Source: Candidatus Zhuqueibacterota bacterium (GTDB lineage: Bacteria > Zhuqueibacterota > Zhuqueibacteria > Zhuqueibacterales > Zhuqueibacteraceae). From it: a stretch of DNA of 44,590 nucleotides. A model generated the notes under the pieces. That model saw nothing but the letters and a program-made list of their open reading frames with translations, did no database searches and had not been told where the DNA came from. Shown here in pieces: positions 34,718-43,217 of the stretch. Positions within the stretch are counted from its first letter, which is position 1, and the number at the start of each line of letters is the position of its first letter. A program made the translations under genes and the position numbers. The stretch lies in the NCBI GenBank assembly GCA_003576975.1, contig QEVD01000048.1, forward strand, positions 1 through 44,590, read 5' to 3'.

Positions 34718-35578
34718 ATGTCTGTGACGTTATCACAAAACAGCTACGGCAAATCGTCCGTACGCGTGGCGAAAATCACACGCCATGCCGATTATCATGA
34801 TTTCAAAGAAGTCTCGGTCAACATGCAGCTCACCGGCGCGTTTGAAAAGGTTTATAAAGAAGGCGACAATACGCCGGTTTTGCCGACCGATACGATGAAA
34901 AATACCGTGTATGCGCTGGCCAAAAATCACCCGCTGGAAACCATCGAAGAGTTCGGACTGACGCTGGCGCAGCATTTTCTCGATCACAATCCGCAGGTGA
35001 GCGGCGCAGCCATCGAACTGCATGAGACGTTGTGGCAACGCCTTGCCATAGCTTCGGAAAAGAAAAATCCCATGCCGCATCCGCACGCGTTCACGAAAGC
35101 GGGACAGGAAATATGGACAAGCGCAATCACGAACGATCGCAAACGCATCACCGTCAAATCCGGGCTGAAGCATATGGTTATTCTAAAAACCACGGACTCG
35201 GGTTTTTCAAATTTTTTACACGATCGTTTCACCACGTTGCAGGACGCGGATGATCGCATATTCGCCACGGATCTGCAAGCGGAGTGGCTTTATCATCAAC
35301 ACACCCTTGACTTCGCAATGAACCGGCAAACCGTGCGTCAAGTTCTGCTGGAAGCGTTTGCGCAGCACCACAGCCTGTCGGTGCAACACACGCTTTATGC
35401 CATGGGCGAGGCCGTTTTGGAAAAATGTCCGGAGGTCGAAGAAATTCATCTGGTCATGCCGAACAAACATTATCTCTTGTTTGATCTTGAGCGCTTCGGC
35501 ATGGAGAATCGCAACGAAATTTTTACTCCCACGGACGAGCCGTTCGGGAGAATTGCAGGAACATTGCGGCGGGATTGA
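34718..35578 (+). CDS. Urate oxidase (uricase)
   Basis: Cofactor-free urate oxidase of 286 residues, converting urate and O2 to 5-hydroxyisourate and H2O2 in purine degradation. A strong AAGGAGG lies 5 nt before the ATG. Family landmarks: SYGKSSVRVAKITRH near the N-terminus (Lys of the catalytic pair), VLPTDTMKNTVYALAK (catalytic Thr, about 55-70), LKTTDSGFSNF (substrate-binding Phe), then MPNKHYLLFDLERFG with the catalytic His, and FTPTDEPFGRIAGTL at the end. Length fits the family. It lies 78 bp after the DUF3224 gene on the same strand. No HIU hydrolase, OHCU decarboxylase or other purine genes are nearby, so the next pathway steps are not encoded in this window. Confidence 0.96.
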   Translation: MSVTLSQNSYGKSSVRVAKITRHADYHDFKEVSVNMQLTGAFEKVYKEGDNTPVLPTDTMKNTVYALAKNHPLETIEEFGLTLAQHFLDHNPQVSGAAIELHETLWQRLAIASEKKNPMPHPHAFTKAGQEIWTSAITNDRKRITVKSGLKHMVILKTTDSGFSNFLHDRFTTLQDADDRIFATDLQAEWLYHQHTLDFAMNRQTVRQVLLEAFAQHHSLSVQHTLYAMGEAVLEKCPEVEEIHLVMPNKHYLLFDLERFGMENRNEIFTPTDEPFGRIAGTLRRD

Positions 35579-35599
35579 TCAATGTCCGAATAGCCAGGC

Positions 35600-35896
35600 T
35601 TAACCGCCGGCAATTGACCCTAAAACAATAAAGGGTTCCTTGCCCGAAGCGACAGCCTCCGGCAGCGGCGCGTCTGGCGACTCAAGCGACAAATCTTCTT
35701 CACAGGCAAAATATCGCAAAAACGGCCGGCGTTGTAGTGTAACGTGGTCACGGATCGTCCCTCGCAGCATCGGATAGCGGGCCTCAAGCGTGTCGAGCAC
35801 CGAACGCTGCGTGACCGGTCCAACAATGTCAAGTTGCACTTCGCTGCCGACTTGCGCAAGCGTGCGCAGATGATATGGGAGAATGACGCGAATCAT
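35600..35896 (-). CDS. MoaD/ThiS-like small protein ending in Gly-Gly
   Basis: Protein of 98 residues with a beta-grasp-like pattern: [17 protein letters not shown] at the start, a central region [16 protein letters not shown] (about 33-48), and the C-terminus [12 protein letters not shown] ending in the diglycine that is thiocarboxylated or adenylated in sulfur carriers such as MoaD and ThiS. Start supported by GAGGA 8 nt upstream. No MoeB/ThiF-type activating enzyme or molybdopterin synthase large subunit is nearby. It follows the BNR-repeat gene on the same strand with a 130-bp gap containing a hairpin. The pair may be functionally linked, but the role is unknown. Confidence 0.82.
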   Translation of the reverse strand: MIRVILPYHLRTLAQVGSEVQLDIVGPVTQRSVLDTLEARYPMLRGTIRDHVTLQRRPFLRYFACEEDLSLESPDAPLPEAVASGKEPFIVLGSIAGG

Positions 35897-35962
35897 GCAT
35901 GTTCCTCAAATTCCAAAATCAAATTCACAAAAGATAAATTCCAACGTGGTTGTCAAAAAGCG

Positions 35963-36005
35963 GCAAAACGATTAAAGGAATTTGTTCTGCCCCTAATCGT
36001 TTTGC
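35963..36005. repeat. Perfect 12-bp inverted repeat between MoaD-like and BNR genes
   Basis: GCAAAACGATTA (35963-35974) and TAATCGTTTTGC (35994-36005) form a perfect 12-bp stem with a 19-nt loop. On the minus strand the stem is followed by CGCTTTTTG, so it may act as a partial terminator after the BNR gene, reducing the downstream MoaD-like gene. Confidence 0.7.
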
Positions 36006-36026
36006 TTGTGACGACTTGAGTTTTGC

Positions 36027-37205
36027 TTACGGCAGCGTTTGCACTTCAACAGAATACACAGGCGGAAGATCGCGGACAATGGGCGACCAACTATCTCCGC
36101 CATCGGGCGAACAGTAAACTTGCCCGCCGGTGGTGCCGAAATACACACCACACTTGTCGAGCGAATCCACCGCCATGGCGTCGCGCAAGATATTGACGTA
36201 ACAATTCTGTTGCGGCAAGCCTTTGGTTAAGGCTTCCCATTCGTTTCCGCCGGTTTTGCTGCGATACACGCGCAGTTTGCCATCGGGCGGATAATGCTCG
36301 GAGTCGCTCTTGATCGGCACAACATATATGGTATTCGGCTCGTGCGCATGCACGTCGATCGGAAAACCGAAATCAGTCGGCAAATTGCCGCTCACCTCGT
36401 GCCACGACTCGCCGGCATCGTCGCTGCGCATCACGTCCCAATGTTTCTGCATGAACAACACATTCGGCCGCGCCGGATGCATGGCAATGCGATGCACACA
36501 GTGGCCAATCTCGGCATCGGGATCCGGAATGTATTGAGATTTCAAACCGCGATTGATTGGTTTCCACGTCTTGCCCTCATCGTCGGTGCGGAATACGCCC
36601 GCCGCCGAAATGGCGACATAGATGCGCCCGGGATTTTTTGCATCCAACAGAATCGTGTGCAAGCCCATGCCGCCAGCGCCGGGCGTCCATTGCGACCCGG
36701 AGCCGTGGCCGCGCAGTCCGGATAGCTCATGCCAGGTCTTGCCGCCGTCAGTCGTACGAAACATTGCCGCGTCTTCAACACCTGCGTAAACGGTGTCCGG
36801 ATCCGTCAGCGAGGGTTCGAGATGCCAGACGCGCTTGAACTCCCACGGGTGTTGCGTGCCGTCATACCATTGATGCGTGGTGAGAGGCGCGGCAGAAGTA
36901 TCATAAACAAATTTGTTGCTTTCGCCCATGGGCATGCCATCGGGCGTGGTGGTCGGCGCGCCCGCCGGCGTGCCGGGTTGATGCCAGGTTTTGCCGCCGT
37001 CATCCGAGCGTTGGATGATCTGCCCGAACCAGCCGCTGGTTTGCGACACATAGATACGATTCGGATCAACCGAGGAGCCTTTCATGTGATAAATCTCCCA
37101 GCCTGCGAAATGTGGGCCGCTCACCTCCCACTTTTCACGCTTGCCATCTGCGCTTAATATGAACGCACCTTTCTTGGTGCCGACTAAAACTCTAACTCCG
37201 CTCAT
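36027..37205 (-). CDS. BNR/sialidase-like beta-propeller protein, cytoplasmic
   Basis: Protein of 392 residues starting [17 protein letters not shown], with AAGGAG 6 nt upstream. It contains Asp-box (BNR) repeats: [50 protein letters not shown], spaced as in a beta-propeller. There is no signal peptide, unusual for sialidase-like propellers, which suggests a cytoplasmic role. Catalytic residues of true sialidases (the arginine triad, FRIP box) are not recognisable, so I would not call it a glycosidase. It is directly upstream of the MoaD/ThiS-like gene; the two are the only minus-strand genes in this stretch. Confidence 0.9.
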   Translation of the reverse strand: MSGVRVLVGTKKGAFILSADGKREKWEVSGPHFAGWEIYHMKGSSVDPNRIYVSQTSGWFGQIIQRSDDGGKTWHQPGTPAGAPTTTPDGMPMGESNKFVYDTSAAPLTTHQWYDGTQHPWEFKRVWHLEPSLTDPDTVYAGVEDAAMFRTTDGGKTWHELSGLRGHGSGSQWTPGAGGMGLHTILLDAKNPGRIYVAISAAGVFRTDDEGKTWKPINRGLKSQYIPDPDAEIGHCVHRIAMHPARPNVLFMQKHWDVMRSDDAGESWHEVSGNLPTDFGFPIDVHAHEPNTIYVVPIKSDSEHYPPDGKLRVYRSKTGGNEWEALTKGLPQQNCYVNILRDAMAVDSLDKCGVYFGTTGGQVYCSPDGGDSWSPIVRDLPPVYSVEVQTLP

Positions 37206-37327
37206 AGCTTCTCCTTTCTGATGTTGTGGAAATGCTCACCGAGGGCATCTCGCCTTTCTGTATTATTTAAATGAAACACGTCGGTGCGTATAGATCTAAC
37301 AAAAGACACCTGGCATTATTTAGTCGT
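37206..37327. other. Short gap before the permease/peptidase
   Basis: This gap between the permease/peptidase stop and the BNR start contains the BNR ribosome binding site. No hairpin, repeat or promoter that I can support. Confidence 0.5.
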
Positions 37328-40300
37328 TTAGCGATTCCCCAAATCGACACCGGTGATTTTCATTCGATTGTCGCGCGCATTGGCGTCGATGAGTTTAACA
37401 TCAGGATCAACGCCTGCGACTGCCGGTTGTTGGTCAACGACGAGAAGAATCGTATTGTGACTTGCAGTAATTTTGTGCTTCTTCAAATACAATTCTTTCT
37501 CTCTACCGCTTGAGGTATTTTCACCGAAAATGCCAAGCTCAATATAATCCTCCAACGGTAGCGATCGCAATGTTGCGTTGGCTCCGTTGGAAATCGCGGC
37601 AAGCGAGCTTCCCAACTCATCTGCGTAAATTTTCTCGCCTTTCTCACTAACGCGGTATTTGCTGACGGCAAACTCGATTTCGACTTGATATTTGCCATTT
37701 TCGAGCAGCGTGCTTTGCGCTGCAATCATTTTGTTATCGTAGAACGAGACCTCTTCGAACAAATCCGTGATCAAATACTGCAGGGAGTCGGGCGTGGCCG
37801 CTCTGAGATAATCAACCATCTCAAGAGAAGTGGTATAAGGCGGCTCTTGCCATCTGACCTTTTCAACATAGGCCTTCAAAGCGCGATTCAAGTTTTCTTC
37901 GTCGATGAAATCACTCAGCGCATAAAATACCAATGCGCCTTTTTGATAAGGAATGTGGCTTTGGCGCAGACCCGAATTATACATTAACGGTTTTTCTGCG
38001 CCGGCGTCGTTCGCCCTGCCGGTGAAATAAATGTCGCGGGCTTTCTGCAAAAACTTGCGCAGCTTGGTTTCGCCGTATTCATGCTCCAGCACTTTGAGTG
38101 AAACGTATTCTGCCATGCTCTCCGTGATCATTTTTGCGCCGAGTACGTCCGCCGGCAGCACTTGATGGCCCCACCATTGATGCGATAATTCATGCGCCGC
38201 GCCCAGAAAAGGCAGATTCAAACTGCCGGCTTCGGTATCGTCAATATCGAGCATGAAATTGACTTCCGAATAAGGGATTGTACTGGCAAAGGATTGGGCG
38301 AAGTTCCCCAGCGTTCTCGAATATTCAATGATGCGCGCGTGCTGGTGTTGATACGGGCTGAAATAGTTTTCATTGTACGCCAGCGCGGCCTTCATTCCGC
38401 GCATGAGATGATTCAAATTATAATCGTGTCCTTCATGATAATAAATTTCGAGGTTGATGCCGTTCCAATCTTCACGCGTAACTTGATACCGGCCGGAAAG
38501 AAAAACATAGTCGTGCGTGGCCTTGCCTATTGATTTGTAACGAAGGTAACGTCTGCCATTTTCCGTCCATTCGGTTTGCAGAACGCCGGGGGCAAAAGCA
38601 ATTTGATCAACCGAGGTGCTGACGGTCGCATCAAAAGTAATGTAGTCGGAATCAAACGAACGATGATGATTGCGCAAAGCCGGGCTGTCCGTGGGCAACG
38701 CCGTGGTTTGGTCCGGGCGATACCCGATGCCGGGATAAATAAGAGAAGTAATAAACGTGCCGTTCTTTTCAACGTTGGAGTTTTTGCTCACAAAAGTATT
38801 CGGAATGCTTTCGACTTCAAAATGTAGCTGCAAACTATCGCCGGGTTGCAAGGCGATACGCAGTTTATGAATATCGAAATGTGCTGCCGTGTCTCTGCTC
38901 ACCAGTGCAGCATCGCGGTTGAAGCGGTATTTGGTGTGTACATCAAAAGCATGCTGTACCAGCAGCGTGTCGATGATTTGATCGGATTTATTCAACAAAG
39001 AATACACACCGTCTGATTTGAAGCGCAACGCTTCCGGAAACAAGTCCATATTCACATTGACAGCCATCACGCGCGGCTGAATCATGCTGGCATATTTTCC
39101 ATAACGCTGATCTGCTTCCGTAATAATCCTTTGCGTTTCCTGCTCCGTAAGAATTCGCGGCGATTTTTTTTCGACATAATCTATCCCCAATCCTGCGCCG
39201 AGAAACAGCATGAGCAAGGGCAGAACGGCCAGCGCCCGCCTCTGTTGTAACCGGGCCCGCGCGATTGCCAGCCTTTCTCGCAATGATTCCGGCAGTCCTC
39301 GAATCCAAAACAATAAAGCGCCGCAGCATAGGAGCAAGCCCGCCAAGGCCCAGTACGTTTTATAAACGAAGTATGGAATAAGCGCATGGCCGTATCCGCT
39401 CAATTCCGAATACTTCATGAAGAAATCGGGTTCCGGCGTTTGGTTAAAGCGAAAGATCAGCCGTTCGATTCCCAGCCGCGGCAATTCCGTAATACCGAGC
39501 GCGCCGATTGTCAACAAGAAAAACCCCAGATAGGGATTTGCGACTAACGTTTGAACCAAAAGCGCGGCGCACGCGGCAATAACAAAACCGATGAGATGGA
39601 TGCCATACAAATCAAACAAGTAATGACCAAGCTCAATGTCATAGTAGACTTGGTAGGCTTGTACGATCACGCCGGCAACCATAATGATTGCCAGCAGCAA
39701 CACCTGCATTTTTATGAGCGCCAGCAATTTTGAAAGCAGCAAAACCCAGTTCGGCAGCGGCGTGGCATCCACGAGTTCGTTCAGACGCGCTGCTTTTACG
39801 CGCTGCACTAATATACCGGCGTACAAAAACGTCAACAGATGAATCACGAGAGAAAAAAAGAGAATGGGAAACGCCAACATGACCCACGTGGCGGGTAGTA
39901 GCCGGGTACCATATTGCGGATTCATTTGCATCATGGAAACCGCCACGAACAACGCGCCCACGATCATCAGACTGATAAACGCGCCTCCCGTCACGATAAA
40001 TCTAAACTCGAAATGGGAGAGTTTCCACGCCGCGTTCAAGCGTTGCCGAAAAGAGTAATCAAAACGCACCGCGGGCAACGACACTTTGATGATGCTGTCA
40101 AAATTATTTTTGACCACGCGCTCCGCGTTGCGGGGTTTGCGTGCAAAAGAGCCCGCCGTGTGGCTGAAGCTGAAATATTTGTAGACGGTCGCCACAAGCG
40201 CAGCAGCAATTGCCGTCACAAGTAATCGGTTATAGACAATCAGACCCGCGAGCGGCAGGCCGCGTTCATTCTGCTCAGCCAAAGACCAGTCGCGTGTGTA

Positions 40301-40960
40301 GAAGCCCGTGGCGATTTCACCAAAAGGTTCCAATAGCGCCGCCAGAAAGCGAGTATCCACGCCGGCGAGCAAGCGCAACAACACTTCGCGCGCAATCAAC
40401 AACAACACGACTGTGATGAAACCCGCGTAAACATTGCGTGAAAATGTGACAATGGCAAAAACCAAGGCGCTAAAGAGCAGCAGATTCGGAAGCACGTAAA
40501 CCGCATAAATCTGCGCGTAGGCGCCGAGATGGAAAGGCGCGAGCAACGCCGGATTCACGCCCGGCAATTGCGCGCCCAACAGGAATCCCACGCCAATGGC
40601 TGCCGCAATCACCGCCAGGACGCTGAATGCACTCAAAAATTTTGCGAACAAATAGTCGCGTTTGTTGAATGGGAAGGAATACAAAACGGCATGAATATTA
40701 CTTCTGTAGTCGCGATAAATCGCGCCGCCGATGATCGCCGGCACAAGAAATAGAAGCAGCTTGGTGAAAAAGTTGAAGAAACCGTAGAGGCTCACCGGGG
40801 TGTTTGCCAGGCGCGCCGTGGAGGCGGTTCCTTCGCCGAAAATACCGGAGGCTCCCGCCATCGTGCCCACTGCCAAAATGAAAAAACTGGCGATATAGAC
40901 ATAGGTCGAAGGCGTGGCGAACCAATGCTTCACTTCATGTTTGAAGATTGCTGCGAACAT
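37328..40960 (-). CDS. ABC-2 type permease fused to an M1 family metallopeptidase
   Basis: Chain of 1,210 residues from MFAAIFKHEVKHWF (40960); a TTG ten codons earlier, 2 nt after the ATPase stop, is an alternative. Residues 1 to about 595 hold many membrane segments, apparently two ABC-2 permease halves (each opening with a basic helix such as AWKLSHFEFRFIVTG). The rest is an extracytoplasmic M1-like domain with the zinc motif HELSHQWWGH (His923, His927) and ITESMAEY (Glu947). The GAMEN exopeptidase motif of M1 aminopeptidases is not visible (TEAGSLNLPFLG stands near that place), so the domain may not be a standard aminopeptidase. It pairs with the ATPase at 40993-41871. It may couple export with peptide processing, which is inference. 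Confidence 0.9.
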   Translation of the reverse strand: MFAAIFKHEVKHWFATPSTYVYIASFFILAVGTMAGASGIFGEGTASTARLANTPVSLYGFFNFFTKLLLFLVPAIIGGAIYRDYRSNIHAVLYSFPFNKRDYLFAKFLSAFSVLAVIAAAIGVGFLLGAQLPGVNPALLAPFHLGAYAQIYAVYVLPNLLLFSALVFAIVTFSRNVYAGFITVVLLLIAREVLLRLLAGVDTRFLAALLEPFGEIATGFYTRDWSLAEQNERGLPLAGLIVYNRLLVTAIAAALVATVYKYFSFSHTAGSFARKPRNAERVVKNNFDSIIKVSLPAVRFDYSFRQRLNAAWKLSHFEFRFIVTGGAFISLMIVGALFVAVSMMQMNPQYGTRLLPATWVMLAFPILFFSLVIHLLTFLYAGILVQRVKAARLNELVDATPLPNWVLLLSKLLALIKMQVLLLAIIMVAGVIVQAYQVYYDIELGHYLFDLYGIHLIGFVIAACAALLVQTLVANPYLGFFLLTIGALGITELPRLGIERLIFRFNQTPEPDFFMKYSELSGYGHALIPYFVYKTYWALAGLLLCCGALLFWIRGLPESLRERLAIARARLQQRRALAVLPLLMLFLGAGLGIDYVEKKSPRILTEQETQRIITEADQRYGKYASMIQPRVMAVNVNMDLFPEALRFKSDGVYSLLNKSDQIIDTLLVQHAFDVHTKYRFNRDAALVSRDTAAHFDIHKLRIALQPGDSLQLHFEVESIPNTFVSKNSNVEKNGTFITSLIYPGIGYRPDQTTALPTDSPALRNHHRSFDSDYITFDATVSTSVDQIAFAPGVLQTEWTENGRRYLRYKSIGKATHDYVFLSGRYQVTREDWNGINLEIYYHEGHDYNLNHLMRGMKAALAYNENYFSPYQHQHARIIEYSRTLGNFAQSFASTIPYSEVNFMLDIDDTEAGSLNLPFLGAAHELSHQWWGHQVLPADVLGAKMITESMAEYVSLKVLEHEYGETKLRKFLQKARDIYFTGRANDAGAEKPLMYNSGLRQSHIPYQKGALVFYALSDFIDEENLNRALKAYVEKVRWQEPPYTTSLEMVDYLRAATPDSLQYLITDLFEEVSFYDNKMIAAQSTLLENGKYQVEIEFAVSKYRVSEKGEKIYADELGSSLAAISNGANATLRSLPLEDYIELGIFGENTSSGREKELYLKKHKITASHNTILLVVDQQPAVAGVDPDVKLIDANARDNRMKITGVDLGNR

Positions 40961-40992
40961 GCGTATTGGAAGAGAATGATTCAATGGCAAAA

Positions 40993-41871
40993 TTAGCTCG
41001 CGTCATTTTTAAGTGCGATGAAATAGACATCTTCCAACTGCGGCGCGACGGCGCTAAAATCGCGCGCGGGTTGTTGCGCGGCTTGCACGCGAATGGCGAG
41101 TGAGTTATCAGGATTGTATTTGGAGGAAAGCACATGGTAACGCTCTTCCATCTCTTCGAGCCGCTCACGTGTGATGTTCATTGTCCAAATTTGGCCATTG
41201 ATTTCGTTGAGCGACTGTTCGGGCGTTAGCTTCTTGAGAATGCGCCCGCCGTTCATGATTGCCATTTCATGGCACAATTCTTTCACGTCATCGACGATAT
41301 GTGTGGAAAAGATGACGGTGTTGTGAGCGCCAATCTCGCGCAGCACATTGAGGAAGCGATTACGTTCTGCCGGATCGAGTCCGGCAGTGGGTTCGTCAAC
41401 GATGATGAGCTGAGGATGATTCAACAACAACTGCGCAATGCCGAAGCGTTGTTTCATCCCACCGGAATAGCCCTCGACATGTTTTTTGCGCACTTCGTAG
41501 AGGTTGGTGATTTCCAACACTTCGCGGATGAGCCGTGAACGCTCCGCTCGCGAAGCTATGCCCTTCAGCGTCGCGAAATAATCCAACAAATCTTCTGCGG
41601 ACATTTTGGGATAAACGCCAAACTCCTGCGGCAGGTATCCTAACATTTTACGCAAGCTCATGGGGTCCTGCAAAACATTGATGCCGTTAAACGTGATGCT
41701 GCCTGCGTCCGGACTTTGCAGCGTGGCAATCGTGCGCATCAACGAAGACTTCCCGGCGCCGTTCGGACCGAGCAAACCAAACATGCCAGCGCCGATTTCG
41801 AGATTGACGCCATCAAGCGCTTTGACGCAATTTTTATAGGTTTTGCTGAGGTTGGCTATGCGCAGAGTCAT
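40993..41871 (-). CDS. ABC-2 transporter ATPase
   Basis: ATPase of 292 residues with Walker A GPNGAGKSS (35-43), Q-loop LPQEFGV, signature YSGGMKQR (about 133-140), Walker B LIIVDEPTAGLDP and H-loop STH. The YSGGMKQR and DEPTAGLDP variants and an extra C-terminal domain of about 75 residues fit the ABC-2 drug/lantibiotic-type exporters. The only 32-nt gap to the permease/peptidase ATG (or 2 nt to its TTG) indicates translational coupling. It follows the DUF1697 gene by 11 nt. It is distinct from the ATPase of the large permease array. Confidence 0.95.
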   Translation of the reverse strand: MTLRIANLSKTYKNCVKALDGVNLEIGAGMFGLLGPNGAGKSSLMRTIATLQSPDAGSITFNGINVLQDPMSLRKMLGYLPQEFGVYPKMSAEDLLDYFATLKGIASRAERSRLIREVLEITNLYEVRKKHVEGYSGGMKQRFGIAQLLLNHPQLIIVDEPTAGLDPAERNRFLNVLREIGAHNTVIFSTHIVDDVKELCHEMAIMNGGRILKKLTPEQSLNEINGQIWTMNITRERLEEMEERYHVLSSKYNPDNSLAIRVQAAQQPARDFSAVAPQLEDVYFIALKNDAS

Positions 41872-41882
41872 GCAATTTGCCT

Positions 41883-42419
41883 TTAACTCGATTGGCTCGC
41901 TTTTAGAATTTTTTCAATCGTATTCCAGTTACGCGTCGTTATTTTCCGCCCATATTCCTTTTCTAGCATGCTCATGAGATCGACCGTCCGGTGGAGTATT
42001 AAGATGCTGCAAACCTCGCGGTCATTCGCACGGATGATTTTGCAATTTTTGTCGGGAGTTTCATACGGAATCTTCAGACTGCTCTTGTTTTTCTCCGAAA
42101 GAAAGGTCACAAACAACCGCGTTTGCGGCGTGATTTTTATCCCCGCGAACGGCGCAGCCTCAGCCAGATGCCGTAGCTCTTCAATCTTGCGGACGAGCAC
42201 GCCGATTTCACGGCCAAAATCCGCTGCTAGCTTTTTTTCGATTTTATTTACCAGCGTGCTCTCGCTGATGGACGGCGCGGTAAAAAGCACATTACCGCTG
42301 GCCAGCAGCGTTTTGACCTCGGTGAATGCCAGGGCTTCCAACGACTTCTTGAGTTTGTCCATTTTGACGATGACACCGCCGACGTTGACGCCGCGCAAGA
42401 AAGCAACGTACTCAGCCAT
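41883..42419 (-). CDS. DUF1697 family protein
   Basis: Protein of 178 residues. I start at MAEYVAFLRGVNVGG (42419) with GAGGAG 8 nt upstream; the frame is open 30 codons further, but that part overlaps the YdeI remnant and is not conserved-looking. Family signs: YVAFLRGVNVGG, KMDKLKKSLEAL, VKTLLASGNVLF, and a C-terminal TTRNWNTIEKIL. Function of DUF1697 proteins is not established; they are small cytoplasmic proteins. No signal peptide or membrane segment. It lies 11 nt before the ABC ATPase, but a link with transport is not shown. Confidence 0.92.
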   Translation of the reverse strand: MAEYVAFLRGVNVGGVIVKMDKLKKSLEALAFTEVKTLLASGNVLFTAPSISESTLVNKIEKKLAADFGREIGVLVRKIEELRHLAEAAPFAGIKITPQTRLFVTFLSEKNKSSLKIPYETPDKNCKIIRANDREVCSILILHRTVDLMSMLEKEYGRKITTRNWNTIEKILKASQSS

Positions 42420-42715
42420 GGAATTTTTCTCCTCTTTTTTAGCATCGCCAGTATGGCCTGCAGGCGCCGTGCCCACGTTTCGGGCTTCTTGGCGGTTTGC
42501 AGCCGCCACGCAATCGCGTAGCGGTTCGCCCGGTTCAGCGACTCAAAAAACGCTTTCGCCTTTTTGGCCTTCGCCAGGGCTTGGAGAAAATCCGCCAGCA
42601 GTTCCATCGCCCCTTGCGGATCGTAGGCCTTTTCCCAGCGCCCGTCCTTCCTTGACGCTTCCGCTTCTTTGAGACCGGCAGGCTTCACTCTGCCGGCGGC
42701 AGACAGTCTGGTCAT
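42420..42715 (-). pseudogene. YdeI/OmdA-like remnant, N-terminus lost
   Basis: The frame starting MTRLSAAGRVKPAGLKEAEA matches the C-terminal half of YdeI/OmpD-associated proteins, with GRWEKAYDPQ, then the OmdA-type stretch AFFESLNRANRYAIAWRLQT and AKKPETWARRLQAILAML. The family is usually about 190-200 residues; the first 80-100 residues are missing and the sequence begins 6 nt from the stop of the T9SS tail. No ribosome binding site precedes the ATG. At the other end the frame runs on past the expected stop into the DUF1697 gene (to 42248). Both ends thus look broken, although a small functional peptide cannot be excluded. Confidence 0.65.
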
Positions 42716-42721
42716 TTGATA

Positions 42722-43210
42722 CTATCTCATCAATATCATTTTTTTCGTTTCCTGAAATGCGCCCGCACTCAAGCGGCAAAAATAGATTCCGGAAGGCGCA
42801 CCTCGATTATGATCATCAGCGCCATCCCAAACAATAGTTTTTTCACCAGCGACCTGCAGCCCCTGCACCAGGGTTCTGATTTTCCGGCCCTGTATATCGA
42901 AGATGGTCAACTCGACCTGCGTGGTCTGCGGTAAATGATAGCGTATCTCAGTCGCAGGATTGAACGGATTCGGGTAATTCTGTTTCAACACAAACTCCTG
43001 CGGTTTTGCGAGACGAGTATCATCAATGCTGGTCTGGTTGCCAAGCGCCATTTCTGCGGCTTCCGCCACGGACAAGCCCACCAACTGCTGCAACGAACCG
43101 AGCCTTGCAAGTTCGACATTCAACGCATCGCGCAGCGAGTCGCTGGCAGCAGACCCGAGACTGTCCAAGAACGCGGACACAGAATCGATCAGGGTCTGTG
43201 TGACGAGCAT
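42722..43210 (-). CDS. C-terminal part of T9SS cargo protein (sorting domain)
   Basis: Frame of 162 codons without a signal peptide. The C-terminal 90 residues are a T9SS type A sorting domain: VLKQNYPNPFNPATEIRYHL, VELTIFDIQGRKIRTLV, WDGADDHNRGAPSGIYFCRL, ending KKMILMR. The N-terminal 60 residues are helical and acidic (TLIDSVSAFLDSLGSAAS). The ATG is 8 nt from the stop of the upstream frame and preceded by GAGGTGA. As a T9SS domain needs a Sec signal on the same chain, I read this as the second part of the protein beginning at 44444, split by a one-base shift near 43211-43222; translational restart is the alternative. Confidence 0.75.
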   Translation of the reverse strand: MLVTQTLIDSVSAFLDSLGSAASDSLRDALNVELARLGSLQQLVGLSVAEAAEMALGNQTSIDDTRLAKPQEFVLKQNYPNPFNPATEIRYHLPQTTQVELTIFDIQGRKIRTLVQGLQVAGEKTIVWDGADDHNRGAPSGIYFCRLSAGAFQETKKMILMR

Positions 43211-43217
43211 GCTTCCA

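Noticed and set aside
36027-37205. Sialidase or other glycoside hydrolase
   Set aside because: Only Asp-box repeats are seen; no catalytic arginine triad or FRIP motif and no signal peptide.
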